A stretch of 64,000 nt of DNA from contig NZ_JAZHOH010000001.1 in assembly GCF_040419245.1 (NCBI RefSeq), positions 2,480,001 to 2,544,000 of the forward strand. The letters run 5' to 3'. This DNA is from Ewingella sp. CoE-038-23 (GTDB taxonomy: Bacteria > Pseudomonadota > Gammaproteobacteria > Enterobacterales > Enterobacteriaceae). How positions within the stretch are numbered: position 1 is the first letter of the stretch; each line of letters starts with the position of its first letter. Below the pieces are notes generated by a model, which did not search any database, was not told the DNA's origin, and was given only the letters and a program-made list of their open reading frames with translations. Below, piece by piece: positions 7,816 to 18,170 of the stretch. A program made the position numbers and the translations under genes.

Positions 7816-9003
7816 TCACCACTCAGGGAAGGGATCGGCCATTTCTAGCCATCTATCAATACCTTCCGCCATTTGCTCGACGCTCAACAGGCAGTCGTCG
7901 AGCCTTCGCACGATCTCTTCTTTATTAAGGTTCTGGCCGATAAACACAATTTCTTGGCGCATATCGCCGAAAGGCTCTTGCCACTTTTCCATAATATGGG
8001 AGCGGGTTTCTTCGTCTTGCGGCCAGTCGCGTTCGGGCAAAGCTTTCCAGAAGGTCCCGGCCAGACCATAGCGCGCGATGCCCCCGGCCTGACTCCAGTT
8101 CCCCGCGTGGCGCGGGCGAGTGGCAAGCCAGAAGAAGCCTTTGGAGCGCAATAAGGTGCCGCCGCCCCAGTCGCCGTGAACCACGCGATAAAACTTGTCG
8201 GGATCAAACGGGCGGCGCGCGGTGTAGACAAAGCTGCTGATACCGTACTCTTCGGTTTCCGGCTGGTGCTCGCCGCGCAGCTCTTTTAGCCAGCCCGGCG
8301 CTTGTTGCGCCTTGGCAAAATCAAAACGATGGGTGTTGAGCACGCGATCCAGCGGCAAGGTGCCCGGCGCAATCGGAATAATGTCAGCTTGTGGATTGAG
8401 ACTTTGCAGCAGCGCAATCACTTCGCGCTGCTGGAAGCTGTCGAGCAGGTCGGTTTTGCTCACCAGCAGCACGTCGCAGAATTCGATTTGATCGATAAGC
8501 AGGTCGGTCACGCTGCGCTCATCATCTTCGCCGAGACTCTCCCCGGCCTCCTGCACGCTACGCGCCTCTTGATACTGCTGCATAAAGTTGACGCCATCGA
8601 CCACCGTCACCAGCGTGTCGAGACGGGCAAATTTCGACAGGCTGTTGCCCTCTTCGTCTTCAAAGGTGAAGGTTTCAGCTACCGGCAATGGCTCAGAAAT
8701 GCCGCTCGACTCAATCAACAGATAATCAAAGCGCCCGGTTTGCGCCATCTCGCGCACGGAAATCAGCAAATCTTCGCGCAGCGTGCAGCAGATGCAGCCA
8801 TTGCTCATCTCCACCAGCTTCTCCTGCTGGCGGTCGAGGGTGATTTCATTGGAGACCAGCGCGGCATCAATGTTGACTTCACTCATATCATTCACGATAA
8901 CCGCCACGCGCAGCCCCTGACGATTATTCAGAATATGGTTAAGCACGGTGGTTTTACCTGCGCCAAGAAAACCTGACAGCACGGTAACGGGTAATAACGC
9001 CAT
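7816..9003 (-). CDS. CobW/COG0523 family GTPase, putative Zur-regulated zinc metallochaperone (ZigA-like)
   Basis: G3E-family GTPases of this subgroup deliver or allocate zinc when it is scarce. The 395-residue protein has Walker A SGFLGAGKTTV (10-20), the family metal-site motif CICC at 70-73 within SNGCICCTLREDLL, the Walker B-like LLIESSG segment, and an SKTD nucleotide-specificity motif. The C-terminal CobW domain contains RPFDPDKFYRVVHGDWGGGTLLRSKGFFWLATRPRHAG, which is typical of the ZigA/YciC type. A near-consensus Zur operator lies 54 bases upstream, which supports zinc-starvation induction. A GAGGT ribosome site precedes the ATG. Substrate and client enzyme are not known from the sequence. 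Confidence 0.88.
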   Translation of the reverse strand: MALLPVTVLSGFLGAGKTTVLNHILNNRQGLRVAVIVNDMSEVNIDAALVSNEITLDRQQEKLVEMSNGCICCTLREDLLISVREMAQTGRFDYLLIESSGISEPLPVAETFTFEDEEGNSLSKFARLDTLVTVVDGVNFMQQYQEARSVQEAGESLGEDDERSVTDLLIDQIEFCDVLLVSKTDLLDSFQQREVIALLQSLNPQADIIPIAPGTLPLDRVLNTHRFDFAKAQQAPGWLKELRGEHQPETEEYGISSFVYTARRPFDPDKFYRVVHGDWGGGTLLRSKGFFWLATRPRHAGNWSQAGGIARYGLAGTFWKALPERDWPQDEETRSHIMEKWQEPFGDMRQEIVFIGQNLNKEEIVRRLDDCLLSVEQMAEGIDRWLEMADPFPEW

Positions 9004-9056
9004 AAAGACCTCAGTAGAAATGAAGCAGGCCGAAACGGCTCAGCCTACCTCACGAT

Positions 9057-9079
9057 GAATTGTTATATTATAACATTAC
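9057..9079. promoter_or_regulatory. Zur operator
   Basis: The core GTTATATTATAAC is a perfect palindrome inside GAATTGTTATATTATAACA, and matches the enterobacterial Zur box (GAAATGTTATANTATAACATTTC) at nearly every position. It lies 54 bases before the GTPase start. It also faces the sapA promoter region on the other strand, though sapA starts 150 bases away. Confidence 0.85.
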
Positions 9080-9170
9080 AATTGACGCATAATTTCAAGG
9101 TCTTTATTTCACGCCCTTGCATCAAATTGCGTGAAGTCTCGACAGATCAACCGGAGTTTTGCGCAATGGA

Positions 9171-9199
9171 TTGGGGAGGCTGGCAGAGTACGGTACACT
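9171..9199 (+). promoter_or_regulatory. Candidate sigma-70 promoter for sapABCDF
   Basis: TTGGGG (9171-9176), 17-base spacer, TACACT (9194-9199), giving a start near 9206, about 25 bases before the sapA ATG. The match is moderate at both boxes; other promoters are possible. Confidence 0.35.
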
Positions 9200-9230
9200 T
9201 AAGGCATTGCTACTTAACATTGAAGCCCTT

Positions 9231-10901
9231 ATGCGTCGTCTAACATTGTGGATGCTATTACTGGGTGGGTTCGCGAATGCGGCTGTTTCAGCCACACCGC
9301 CCGAACAGCCCCCCGTCACCAGCCCGCGCCCCGTGGTGCAAAACGCCGATATCCGCCAGAGCGGTTTCGTCTATTGCGTGAACGGCATGGTGAATACCTT
9401 TAACCCGCAGAAAGCCAGCAGCGGCCTGATCATTGATACCCTTGCGGCGCAGCTGTATGACCGGCTGTTAGACGTTGACCCTTATACCTACCGGCTGATC
9501 CCCGAGTTGGCACAGAGCTGGGAAGTGCTAGATGACGGCGCAACCTATCGCTTCCACCTGCGCAAAGACGTGCCTTTCCAGACCACGGCGTGGTTCACCC
9601 CGACGCGTAAAATGAACGCGGATGACGTGGTGTTCAGCACTCAGCGCATTATCGATCCGCAGAATCACTATCACAGTGTCAACGGCGACGATTACCCCTA
9701 CTTCGACAGTCTGCAATTCGCCCACGCGGTGAAAAGCGTCAAAAAGCTGGATGACTACACGGTGGAGTTCCGTCTGAACAAACCGGACGCCTCTTTCCTG
9801 TGGCATTTAGCCACCCACTACGCGCCGATTTTGTCCGCCGAATACGCCGATGATTTGCAGAAAAAAGGCAATGAGGAGCAGATTGACCGCCAGCCAGTCG
9901 GCACCGGTCCCTTCCAGCTAGGGGAATACCGCACCGGACAATATGTGCGTCTGGCGCGCAATGGCCAATACTGGAAAGGCGTGCCGCGCATGGCGCAGGT
10001 GGTGATTGATATGGGCGTCGGCGGCACCGGGCGCCTGTCCAAATTGCTCACCGGCGAGTGCGACGTGCTGGCCTATCCGGCGGCCAGCCAGCTCTCTATT
10101 TTGCGCGATGACCCGCGCCTGCGGCTGACCCTTCGTCCCGGCATGAACGTAGCTTATCTGGCCTTCAATACCAATAAAGCGCCGCTCAACGATCCGCGCA
10201 TTCGTCAGGCCATCGCGCTATCGATTAACAACCAGCGTTTGATGCAGTCGATTTACTACGGCACGGCGGAGACGGCGGCGTCCATTTTGCCCCGCGCCTC
10301 TTGGGCTTATGACAGCAATGCCACGGTGACGGAGTACAATCCCGACAAAGCCCGGAAAATCCTTAAAGATCTTGGTCAGGACAAACTCACTCTGCGCCTG
10401 TGGGTGCCGACCGTCTCCCAGTCCTACAACCCTAGCCCGCTGAAAACCGCCGAGCTGATTCAGGCGGATTTAGCGCAGGTGGGGATCAAAGTGATTATCG
10501 TGCCGGTCGAGGGGCGTTTTCAGGAAGCGCGCCTGATGGAGATGAACCACGACCTGACGCTGGCGGGCTGGGCGACGGACAGTAATGACCCGGACAGCTT
10601 CTTCCGCCCGATGCTCAGCTGCGCGGCAATTCGTTCGCAGACCAACTATGCTCATTGGTGTGATCCCGACTTCGATCAGCTGTTGCGCCAAGGGCTGCTG
10701 TCTCAACAGCTTTCCCAGCGCATCGAGTATTATCAGCAAGCTCAGCACATCCTTGAAGAGCAGCTGCCGGTGCTGCCGCTGGCCTCTTCTCTGCGCCTTC
10801 AGGCCTACCGCTACGACATAAAAGGGCTGGTGCTGAGTCCCTTTGGTAACTCCTCATTTGCTGGGGTATTCCGCGATATCGAAACCAAGGAAGCGCCATG
10901 A
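9231..10901 (+). CDS. sapA: SapA, periplasmic peptide-binding protein
   Basis: Solute-binding protein of the SapABCDF ABC transporter, linked to resistance against cationic antimicrobial peptides and, in some species, to heme or putrescine handling. It has 556 residues from the ATG at 9231, beginning [21 protein letters not shown], a good Sec signal peptide with cleavage near Ala21-23. An upstream in-frame start at 9159 would put 24 unsupported residues before it. It belongs to the SBP family 5 (DppA/OppA-like). The body is near-identical to E. coli SapA over long stretches, for example [15 protein letters not shown] and [11 protein letters not shown]. First gene of five; the stop overlaps sapB as ATGA. 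Confidence 0.96.
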   Translation: MRRLTLWMLLLGGFANAAVSATPPEQPPVTSPRPVVQNADIRQSGFVYCVNGMVNTFNPQKASSGLIIDTLAAQLYDRLLDVDPYTYRLIPELAQSWEVLDDGATYRFHLRKDVPFQTTAWFTPTRKMNADDVVFSTQRIIDPQNHYHSVNGDDYPYFDSLQFAHAVKSVKKLDDYTVEFRLNKPDASFLWHLATHYAPILSAEYADDLQKKGNEEQIDRQPVGTGPFQLGEYRTGQYVRLARNGQYWKGVPRMAQVVIDMGVGGTGRLSKLLTGECDVLAYPAASQLSILRDDPRLRLTLRPGMNVAYLAFNTNKAPLNDPRIRQAIALSINNQRLMQSIYYGTAETAASILPRASWAYDSNATVTEYNPDKARKILKDLGQDKLTLRLWVPTVSQSYNPSPLKTAELIQADLAQVGIKVIIVPVEGRFQEARLMEMNHDLTLAGWATDSNDPDSFFRPMLSCAAIRSQTNYAHWCDPDFDQLLRQGLLSQQLSQRIEYYQQAQHILEEQLPVLPLASSLRLQAYRYDIKGLVLSPFGNSSFAGVFRDIETKEAP

Positions 10902-11863
10902 TTATCTTCATTTTACGGCGTTTACTGCTGCTGATTATCACCCTGTTCCTGCTGAGCATGGTGGCCTTTAGCCTGAGCTATTTTACGCCGAATGCCCCGC
11001 TGCGCGGCGCATCGCTATGGGATGCCTACCACTTCTATTTCACTGGCCTGTTCCAGTTTGACTTCGGGGTGTCGAGCATCAACGGTGAGAACATCAGCAC
11101 CCAGCTCAAGGCGGTATTCCCGGCGACCATGGAGCTGTGCGTTCTGGCCTTCACGCTGGCTTTACTCGTGGGCATTCCACTGGGGATCACGGCGGGCGTG
11201 ATGCGCGGGAAATGGCCGGACGTGGCGATCAGCACCCTGGCCCTGCTCGGCTTCTCCATTCCGGTGTTCTGGCTAGCCCTGCTGCTGATGCTGTTCTTCT
11301 CGCTCCAACTCGGCTGGCTGCCCGTATCCGGGCGGCTGGATTTGCTCTATCAATTGAAGACGGTGACCGGCCTGACGCTGGTTGACGCCTGGCTTTCCGA
11401 CTCGCCTTATCGCCATGAGATGATAGTCAGCGCCATTCGCCATATGATCCTGCCTATCGCCGCGCTGGCGGTGGCGCCGACCACCGAAGTGATTCGCCTG
11501 ATGCGTATCAGTACCGACGACGTGCTGACCCAAAACTATGTCAAAGCCGCCGCCACTCGCGGGCTGTCGCGCTTCACCATTATTCGCCGCCACGTGCTGC
11601 ACAACGCCCTGCCGCCGATTATCCCTAAACTCGGTTTGCAGTTCTCCAGCATGCTGACGCTGGCGATGATCACCGAAATGGTCTTTAACTGGCCGGGAGT
11701 TGGCCGCTGGATGATTAACGCCATTCGCCAGCAGGATTACGCCGCCATTTCCGCCGGGGTGATGATTGTCGGTAGCCTGGTGATTGTGGTCAACGTCCTG
11801 TCTGACATCCTTGGCGCATTAACCAACCCATTGAAACATAAGGAATGGTATGCCCTTCGATAA
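10898..11863 (+). CDS. sapB: SapB, ABC transporter permease
   Basis: Inner-membrane permease of the Sap peptide transporter, of the DppB/OppB class. It has 321 residues with about six membrane segments; the first is residues 1-25 ([29 protein letters not shown]). The EAA-type loop for contact with the ATPase is visible as [33 protein letters not shown] at about residues 210-245. The start overlaps the sapA stop (ATGA) and the end overlaps sapC by 14 bases. Confidence 0.96.
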   Translation: MIIFILRRLLLLIITLFLLSMVAFSLSYFTPNAPLRGASLWDAYHFYFTGLFQFDFGVSSINGENISTQLKAVFPATMELCVLAFTLALLVGIPLGITAGVMRGKWPDVAISTLALLGFSIPVFWLALLLMLFFSLQLGWLPVSGRLDLLYQLKTVTGLTLVDAWLSDSPYRHEMIVSAIRHMILPIAALAVAPTTEVIRLMRISTDDVLTQNYVKAAATRGLSRFTIIRRHVLHNALPPIIPKLGLQFSSMLTLAMITEMVFNWPGVGRWMINAIRQQDYAAISAGVMIVGSLVIVVNVLSDILGALTNPLKHKEWYALR

Positions 11864-12740
11864 TGTATACCGTGAAAAACAGATGCCAAGCCCGTTCCGC
11901 CAAATGTGGGGGATCTTCTATCGCGACACTTTGTCGATGATTGGCTTCTATGGCGTGTTAGGTTTGCTGTTCCTATGTGTTTTTGGCCACCTGCTGGCGC
12001 CTTATGCTCTGGACCAACAGTTCTTAGGCTCACAGCTGTTGCCGCCATCCTGGTCGCGAAACGGCAATGTGGCCTTCTTCCTCGGCACTGACGATCTGGG
12101 CCGCGATTTGCTGAGCCGTATTCTGACCGGCGCAGCGCCGACCTTTGGTGGCGCGGTGCTGGTGACCCTGGCGGCGGCATTCTTTGGCGTCATTATCGGC
12201 GTGCTGGCTGGCATCACCCGCGGGCTGAAATCGGCAATTCTCAACCATATTCTCGACACCTTGCTGTCTATCCCGTCGCTGCTGCTGGCGATTATCGTGG
12301 TGGCCTTTATCGGCCCGAAACTTGAACACGCCATGCTTGCGGTTTGGCTGGCGCTGTTGCCACGCATTGCCCGGACTATCTATAGCGCGGTGCACGACGA
12401 GTTGGAAAAAGAGTATGTCATCGCGGTGCGTCTGGACGGCGCTTCAACCTGGCAAATCCTGCGCTACGCGGTGCTGCCGAACATCGTGGCGGTGCTCGTC
12501 ACCGAGTTTACCCGCGCCCTGTCCATGGCCGTGCTGGACATCGCCGCGCTGGGCTTCCTTGATTTAGGCGCGCAGCTGCCGTCGCCGGAATGGGGAGCCA
12601 TGCTCGGGGATTCGCTGGAGTTGGTCTATGTCGCCCCATGGTCGGTGATGCTGCCCGGCGCGGCGATTTTGATCAGCGTGTTGCTGATAAACCTGCTAGG
12701 TGACGGTATGCGTCGGGCAATTAATGCGGGAGTGGAATAA
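11850..12740 (+). CDS. sapC: SapC, ABC transporter permease
   Basis: Second permease of the Sap system, DppC/OppC class, 296 residues as in E. coli. The N-terminus is cytoplasmic, followed by a membrane segment ([25 protein letters not shown]), the [18 protein letters not shown] signature before the permease core, and an EAA loop ([26 protein letters not shown]). An AAGGA ribosome site lies five bases before the ATG, inside sapB. The stop overlaps the sapD start by one base (TAATG). Confidence 0.96.
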   Translation: MPFDNVYREKQMPSPFRQMWGIFYRDTLSMIGFYGVLGLLFLCVFGHLLAPYALDQQFLGSQLLPPSWSRNGNVAFFLGTDDLGRDLLSRILTGAAPTFGGAVLVTLAAAFFGVIIGVLAGITRGLKSAILNHILDTLLSIPSLLLAIIVVAFIGPKLEHAMLAVWLALLPRIARTIYSAVHDELEKEYVIAVRLDGASTWQILRYAVLPNIVAVLVTEFTRALSMAVLDIAALGFLDLGAQLPSPEWGAMLGDSLELVYVAPWSVMLPGAAILISVLLINLLGDGMRRAINAGVE

Positions 12741-13732
12741 TGCCGTTACTCGATATCCGCAATCTGACCATTGAATTTATGACCTCCGACGGCCCGGTGA
12801 AGGCCGTTGATCGGGTCAGCATGACGCTCAGCGCGGGTGAGATTCGCGGGCTGGTGGGTGAGTCTGGTTCAGGCAAAAGTTTGATTGCTAAAGCCATCTG
12901 TGGTGTCACCAAAGATAACTGGCGCGTCACCGCCGACCGTATGCGTTTTGACGACATTGACCTGTTGCACCTGTCGCCGCGCGAACGCCGCCGCCTGATT
13001 GGCCAAAACATTTCGATGATTTTCCAAGAGCCGCAGTCCTGTCTCGACCCGTCCGAAAGCATCGGCAAACAGCTGATGCAGGCGATCCCCGGCTGGACCT
13101 ACAAAGGCCGCTGGTATCAGCGTTTCGGTTGGCGCAAGCGCCGAGCCATTGAGCTGCTGCACCGCGTGGGCATTAAAGATCACAAAGACATCATGGCCAG
13201 CTTCCCCTATGAGCTGACCGAGGGCGAGTGTCAGAAAGTGATGATTGCCATCGCGCTGGCCAACCAGCCACGGCTGCTGATCGCCGATGAACCCACCAAT
13301 GCCATGGAGCCAACCACCCAGGCGCAGATTTTCCGCCTGCTTTCGCGGCTCAATCAGAACAATAACACCACCATTTTGCTTATCAGCCATGACCTGCAAA
13401 TGATGAGCAAATGGGCCAACCGGGTTAACGTGCTCTACTGCGGGCAGACGGTGGAGAGTGCCGTTTGCGAAGACCTACTGGTGGCGCCGCATCACCCTTA
13501 CACCCAAGCCTTAATCCGTGCCATGCCGGACTTTGGCCGCTCGCTGCCGCACAAAAGCCGCCTGAACACCCTGCCCGGCGCCATTCCCTCGCTGGAGCAT
13601 CTGCCAGTGGGTTGCCGTCTGGGGCCGCGTTGCCCTTATGCACAAAAGAAATGTATTGAGACACCGCGTCTGCGAGTGGTTAAAACTCACGCCTTCGCCT
13701 GCCACTTCCCGCTCAACATGGAGGAGCAATGA
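12740..13732 (+). CDS. sapD: SapD, ABC transporter ATP-binding subunit
   Basis: ATPase of the Sap transporter; in E. coli it is also needed for Trk potassium uptake. It has 330 residues, with Walker A GESGSGKS at about 39-46 and Walker [15 protein letters not shown]-terminal oligopeptide-transporter extension carries the Cys motif [14 protein letters not shown] (about 292-305) of the OppD/DppD class. The signature is LTEGECQ in place of LSGGQ, as I recall for SapD generally, so it is not a local defect. Coupled to sapC and sapF by one-base overlaps. Confidence 0.95.
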   Translation: MPLLDIRNLTIEFMTSDGPVKAVDRVSMTLSAGEIRGLVGESGSGKSLIAKAICGVTKDNWRVTADRMRFDDIDLLHLSPRERRRLIGQNISMIFQEPQSCLDPSESIGKQLMQAIPGWTYKGRWYQRFGWRKRRAIELLHRVGIKDHKDIMASFPYELTEGECQKVMIAIALANQPRLLIADEPTNAMEPTTQAQIFRLLSRLNQNNNTTILLISHDLQMMSKWANRVNVLYCGQTVESAVCEDLLVAPHHPYTQALIRAMPDFGRSLPHKSRLNTLPGAIPSLEHLPVGCRLGPRCPYAQKKCIETPRLRVVKTHAFACHFPLNMEEQ

Positions 13733-14547
13733 TGGTTGAGACCCTGCTTGAAGTACGCAACCTGAGCAAAACCTTTCGCTACCGCACCGGCCTGTTCCGT
13801 AAGATGGACCTTGATGCCGTGAAGCCGGTGAGTTTCACCCTGCGCGAGCGGCAGACGCTGGCGATCATTGGCGAAAACGGCTCGGGCAAGTCAACGCTGG
13901 CGAAAATGCTCTCGGGAATGATTGAACCGACGGGCGGCGAGATCCTGATTGACGATCAGCCGCTGAACTACGGCGATTACCGTTTCCGCAGCCAGCAGAT
14001 CCGCATGATTTTTCAGGACCCGAGCACCTCGCTCAACCCGCGCCAGCGCATCGGCCAACTGCTGGAAGCCCCGCTGCGCCTCAACGGCGAGCTGGACGGC
14101 CCGCAGCGCGAGCAGCGCATCAATCAGACTCTGCGCTTAGTCGGCATGCTGCCGGACCACGCCTACTACTATCCGCACATGCTGGCCTCCGGTCAGAAAC
14201 AGCGTGTGGCGCTGGCCCGCGCGCTTATCTTGCAGCCAAAGGTGATTATCGCCGATGAGGCGCTGGCCTCGCTGGACATGTCCATGCGTTCGCAAATCAT
14301 CAACATGATGCTTGAGTTGCAGGAGAAGCAGGGTATCTCCTACATCTACGTGACCCAGCATCTGGGCATGATGAAGCACATCAGCGATCAGGTGATTGTG
14401 ATGCACGGCGGTGAAGTGGTGGAGCGCGGCAACACCGCCGAAGTGCTGGCCGCCCCGCTGCACGACCTGACCAAAAGGCTGATTTCCAGCCACTTCGGTG
14501 AAGCATTAAGTGCTGACGCATGGCGACGGGATGGTGGAAAAAGCTAG
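13732..14547 (+). CDS. sapF: SapF, ABC transporter ATP-binding subunit
   Basis: Second ATPase of the Sap transporter. Two adjacent ATG codons exist (13729 and 13732). The second is preferred because GAGGAG lies five bases before it, and its product [15 protein letters not shown] aligns with E. coli SapF. It then has 271 residues and overlaps the sapD stop by one base (TGATG). Walker A is GENGSGKST at about 46-54, the signature variant is LASGQKQR, Walker B is VIIADEALAS, and the switch His is in VTQHLGMM. A terminator follows at 14597, closing the operon. Confidence 0.95.
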   Translation: MVETLLEVRNLSKTFRYRTGLFRKMDLDAVKPVSFTLRERQTLAIIGENGSGKSTLAKMLSGMIEPTGGEILIDDQPLNYGDYRFRSQQIRMIFQDPSTSLNPRQRIGQLLEAPLRLNGELDGPQREQRINQTLRLVGMLPDHAYYYPHMLASGQKQRVALARALILQPKVIIADEALASLDMSMRSQIINMMLELQEKQGISYIYVTQHLGMMKHISDQVIVMHGGEVVERGNTAEVLAAPLHDLTKRLISSHFGEALSADAWRRDGGKS

Positions 14548-14596
14548 ATTAAATTTCATTGCCAGTGAAATTAAGTCAAAATTTGGATTAAAAAAG

Positions 14597-14630
14597 AACC
14601 GGCGGTAGATTTTTACTGGCCGGTTTTTTT
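14597..14630 (+). terminator. Intrinsic terminator of sapABCDF
   Basis: Stem AACCGGC (14597-14603) / GCCGGTT (14619-14625) with inner pairing around an A/T loop, then five more T. It is 50 bases after the sapF stop. Confidence 0.85.
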
Positions 14631-14790
14631 ATTCTCTGCCAGCAGAGAACCCCGCCTTATGGCTTTCTGTCGCGATTCCTTAGCTTTCTATTCTTTTTAG
14701 CTATTATTTATCGCTTAACATTATTTTATATGGCAACGCGTATCAGCAAGGATAGGGTCTGAAATTTTGCCTCATGCAAAGGACCCGATC

Positions 14791-16002
14791 ATGGAACAAC
14801 AGCGCCGAGCCGTTCATAACGGCTGGTATCACGAAACACAATCCAGTCAGCATGGTCATTTGCCGCATGACCCGCACGCTGCTCTTGTGCAAGATCGTTT
14901 TCTTCTTGGGCTAGATGCCCAACTCGACCCATCACTGCGTCGCCTTTTTGCCGAACATTCTGGCCTGCTGGAAGCTTCTCGCGCTGCTTATGACGCGCTT
15001 TTTCCGGAAAAAGTCGTTTTATCGCGCACTGAAACGCTGTCACTTTATGACCGTTTAAGCAGTGCGCTCACCGTCGCTCAGGTCACGGGGGTACAGCCAC
15101 TTTGTAGCCATTACGCTGCCCGCCTCGCCCCGCTATCCAGCCCTGATGCCTCCCGTGAAAGTAATATCCGCCAAACCCACATTACCCAGTTCGCTCGCCT
15201 CTTGGCGACGCATCCGACGCTTATCACCCCGCCGATGCTGGCCCAGCTCACCGAGGTTGGCCTGAGCACCAAGGACATCGTCACCTTTACCCAATTGATT
15301 GGCTTTGTCAGTTATCAGGCGCGGGTATTAGCTGTGCTGGGCGCCCTGCGCGGGCGCGTGGCCGCCGTGCTTCCCGGGTTCCCGGCACCGGAGAGTGGCG
15401 CGCAAAACGGCTTCTCTTTGACTTTGCGCCAATGGCAATCTCGCCTGCCAGAAGTGGATTTAGAAAAAGCTAACAAGTATCAGTTGGACGTGCTGGACCT
15501 GATCGCCCCTGACGCGCGCTCGTCGTCCTTCTACCGGCTTTTAGTGCAGGATGCCCCCTGTCTTAGTGAGTTTTCGGCCGTGTTCAATCACGTTATGCAC
15601 GCGCGGGAGCAACATAAGGCCACGTGGCGCGAACTGGCGGCGGTCACCACTTCGCGCCTGAATGGCTGTTTATATTGCGCCAGCATCCATGGTCGTTTCT
15701 ATCTTGAAGCGGGGGGTGAGAAAGGGCTTATTGAGTCGCTATTTGGCGCGGACAGCGATGTCGCCAAGGCCGGGCTTTTAGCTCTAAAAGCGCCGTCGGA
15801 CGCCGCGCCGGAGCAAGTCTTGTTGCATACCACGGCGGCGTTAACGCGCACGCCAGAACGCTTTAATGTCGAAGCTCTACAGGCCCTGTCCGATGCTGGC
15901 TACAGTGCGGCGCACTCTCTGGATATTCTGCTGACCAGCGCCCTTTTCGCCTGGTCAAACCGACTGATTCAGACGCTGGGTGACACCACAGAGCAGCTTT
16001 AA
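14791..16002 (+). CDS. Two-domain carboxymuconolactone-decarboxylase/AhpD-like protein
   Basis: Probably a peroxidase- or disulfide-type protein of the AhpD superfamily; no substrate is known. It has 403 residues from the ATG at 14791, which has AAAGGA seven bases upstream. A TTG eight codons earlier is the alternative. The N-terminal half (about 25-200) is alpha-helical and resembles a CMD-type domain. The C-terminal half (about 235-400) carries the AhpD active-site pattern C-x-x-C-x-x-x-H at about Cys293, Cys296 and His300 (NGCLYCASIHGRF). I recall paired proteins of this sort described as Avi_7170 and Avi_7169 families, often beside peptide transporters; here both halves appear fused. It stands alone, with its own terminator, between sap and dtpA, where E. 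coli has other genes. Confidence 0.72.
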   Translation: MEQQRRAVHNGWYHETQSSQHGHLPHDPHAALVQDRFLLGLDAQLDPSLRRLFAEHSGLLEASRAAYDALFPEKVVLSRTETLSLYDRLSSALTVAQVTGVQPLCSHYAARLAPLSSPDASRESNIRQTHITQFARLLATHPTLITPPMLAQLTEVGLSTKDIVTFTQLIGFVSYQARVLAVLGALRGRVAAVLPGFPAPESGAQNGFSLTLRQWQSRLPEVDLEKANKYQLDVLDLIAPDARSSSFYRLLVQDAPCLSEFSAVFNHVMHAREQHKATWRELAAVTTSRLNGCLYCASIHGRFYLEAGGEKGLIESLFGADSDVAKAGLLALKAPSDAAPEQVLLHTTAALTRTPERFNVEALQALSDAGYSAAHSLDILLTSALFAWSNRLIQTLGDTTEQL

Positions 16003-16030
16003 GACTCCGTTTCATCCCCTCGCTATTTTT

Positions 16031-16070
16031 AAAGCTACCGGCAGAGTTTTAACCTGCAGGTAGCTTTTTT
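16031..16070 (+). terminator. Intrinsic terminator of the AhpD-like gene
   Basis: Perfect 9-bp stem AAAGCTACC (16031-16039) / GGTAGCTTT (16059-16067) followed by more T, 28 bases after the stop codon. Confidence 0.88.
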
Positions 16071-16584
16071 GTTACAGCCTTTTCCCTTCATAACCGCTAT
16101 AAGTCGTATTAATCTTATTTCCTAGCGAAAATTTAGTGTTAAAAAGTGAAGTAGATCACATTACAATCGCCGCCGCCTTTGTAAAGCCCCACCCCACACA
16201 ACCCCACAATTACAATAAACTGGCTATAAAACCCTATGCGGCGTTTATGCTTGGTTTATTCATTAAAAATCAAACACATTCACCATAAGAATTAATAAAC
16301 CCCATACATTAGGTGGTGAAATTCTTAGTTTGTTATTTGAACGATATAATCATTTGAATCATGACAAAAACATAATTTTTAATTCTGCATAACATTTCGA
16401 ACACAGTTTCATCAGCACGGGTCGGTTATATGTAACAGAACATGTCAAACTCCTTGCCTCGTTTACGAAGATAGGGAACATTACCCGCCGTCATCCCATC
16501 TTATAACAATGCAAAGGGTGCTTATTTCGCGCCACTTATGTGTCTCCTGTCGTTCAGGGCAGGGAGTGATAAACCGAGGTTCTA
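16071..16584 (+). promoter_or_regulatory. Long upstream region of dtpA with a candidate CRP site
   Basis: 514 bases without a gene, AT-rich from about 16230 to 16400. A CRP-like site, AGTGA-AGTAGA-TCACA at 16145-16160, matches the TGTGA-N6-TCACA consensus at nine of ten positions. In E. coli and Salmonella the orthologue (tppB) is known to need OmpR; I could not place an OmpR site with confidence. No small ORF or RNA gene is supported. Confidence 0.45.
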
Positions 16585-18102
16585 GTGTCAACAGCAAACA
16601 AAAACACATCCAAAGAAGAAAGCGTCAGTTTGAACGCTTTTAAACAGCCTAAGGCGTTCTACCTGATCTTCTCTATCGAGTTGTGGGAGCGTTTTGGTTA
16701 CTACGGCCTGCAAGGGATCATGGCCGTCTATCTGGTCAAAATGCTTGGCCTAAGCGAAGCGGACTCCATTACCCTCTTCTCTTCCTTCAGTGCGCTGGTC
16801 TACGGTTTCGTGGCTATCGGTGGCTGGTTAGGAGATAAAGTTCTCGGCTCGAAACGTGTGATTGTTCTCGGTGCTATCGTGCTGGCGCTAGGCTACTCAT
16901 TCGTTGCCTACTCTGGGCACGACATCTTCTGGGTCTATCTGGGTATGGCGACTATCGCCGTTGGTAGCGGTCTGTTTAAAGCAAACCCATCCTCATTGCT
17001 TTCAACCTGCTACGAAAAAGATGACCCGCGTCTTGATGGCGCATTCACCATGTATTACATGTCGGTGAACATCGGCTCCTTCTTCTCTATGCTGGCGACC
17101 CCTTGGTTGGCAGCGACTTACGGCTGGAGCGTGGCCTTCTCCCTGAGTGTGGTCGGTATGTTGATCACCCTGCTGAACTTCATGTTCTGCCGCAAATGGG
17201 TTAAGCGTCAGGGTTCTAAACCTGACTTCCAACCGCTGCAATTCAAAAAATTGTTGATGGTGCTGGTTGGGGTGGCAGCGCTGGTGTTTATCTCTAGCTG
17301 GTTGCTGCATAACCAAATGATTGCCCGTCTGGTGCTGGCAGTGGTGTCCGTGGGTATCATTATTGTCTTTGCCAAAGAGACTTTTGGTATGCAGGGCATT
17401 GCGCGCCGCAAAATGATTGTGGCCTTCATTCTGATGTTAGAAGCCATTGTGTTCTTCGTGCTCTATAGCCAGATGCCGACCTCTCTGAACTTCTTCGCTA
17501 TTCACAACGTAAATCATGACCTGCTGGGCATTAACTTCCAGCCGGAGCAGTTCCAGGCGCTGAACCCGTTCTGGATCATGGTAGCCAGCCCGATTCTGGC
17601 AGCGATTTACACCAAAGTTGGCGACAAAATGCCAATGCCGCACAAGTTTGCGATTGGTATGGTGCTCTGTTCCTGTGCATTCTTGGTGCTGCCTTGGGGC
17701 GCAACCATGGCCAACGATCAGGGCATCGTCTCTGTTAACTGGCTGGTGATGAGCTACGCGCTGCAAAGTATTGGCGAATTGATGATTTCTGGTCTGGGTC
17801 TGGCAATGGTGGCACAGCTGGTTCCACAGCGCCTGATGGGCTTCATCATGGGTGCCTGGTTCCTGACCACGGCAGCGGCGGCGATCATTGCCGGTTATGT
17901 TGCAGGTCTGACTGCCGTTCCGGCGACTGACATCACAGACAGCCACGCTTCACTGGCGATTTACAGCCACGTGTTTATGCAAATCGGTATTGCGACCGGC
18001 GTGATTGCCCTGCTGATGCTGCTGACGGCTTCTAAACTGCATCGCATGACGCTGGATCGCGAAGATGATAACAAAGAGCACGAGTTAGAGGCTGCACGCT
18101 AA
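16585..18102 (+). CDS. dtpA: DtpA, proton-dependent di/tripeptide permease
   Basis: POT/PTR-family symporter that imports di- and tripeptides across the inner membrane. It has 505 residues with about 14 membrane segments. The family proton-coupling motif is clear in [15 protein letters not shown] (about residues 31-45). The PTR signatures [15 protein letters not shown] and [16 protein letters not shown] are also clear. It starts at a GTG with GAGGT about five bases upstream; the protein begins [26 protein letters not shown], aligned with E. coli DtpA, which is about five residues shorter. Monocistronic, closed by the terminator at 18133. Confidence 0.95.
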   Translation: MSTANKNTSKEESVSLNAFKQPKAFYLIFSIELWERFGYYGLQGIMAVYLVKMLGLSEADSITLFSSFSALVYGFVAIGGWLGDKVLGSKRVIVLGAIVLALGYSFVAYSGHDIFWVYLGMATIAVGSGLFKANPSSLLSTCYEKDDPRLDGAFTMYYMSVNIGSFFSMLATPWLAATYGWSVAFSLSVVGMLITLLNFMFCRKWVKRQGSKPDFQPLQFKKLLMVLVGVAALVFISSWLLHNQMIARLVLAVVSVGIIIVFAKETFGMQGIARRKMIVAFILMLEAIVFFVLYSQMPTSLNFFAIHNVNHDLLGINFQPEQFQALNPFWIMVASPILAAIYTKVGDKMPMPHKFAIGMVLCSCAFLVLPWGATMANDQGIVSVNWLVMSYALQSIGELMISGLGLAMVAQLVPQRLMGFIMGAWFLTTAAAAIIAGYVAGLTAVPATDITDSHASLAIYSHVFMQIGIATGVIALLMLLTASKLHRMTLDREDDNKEHELEAAR

Positions 18103-18132
18103 GCGACGTACTCTTTATGCAGATGGTTGACG

Positions 18133-18158
18133 AACGCCTCCCCAGGGAGGCGTTTTTT
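18133..18158 (+). terminator. Intrinsic terminator of dtpA
   Basis: Perfect 10-bp stem AACGCCTCCC (18133-18142) / GGGAGGCGTT (18145-18154), a very tight loop, then T residues. It lies between dtpA and a convergent hydrolase gene. Confidence 0.9.
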
Positions 18159-18170
18159 ATTGTCTGCGCC

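Noticed and set aside
8302..8976. 224-codon frame opposite the zinc GTPase
   Set aside because: Long antisense frames are common in GC-rich coding DNA; the CobW motifs are on the other strand.
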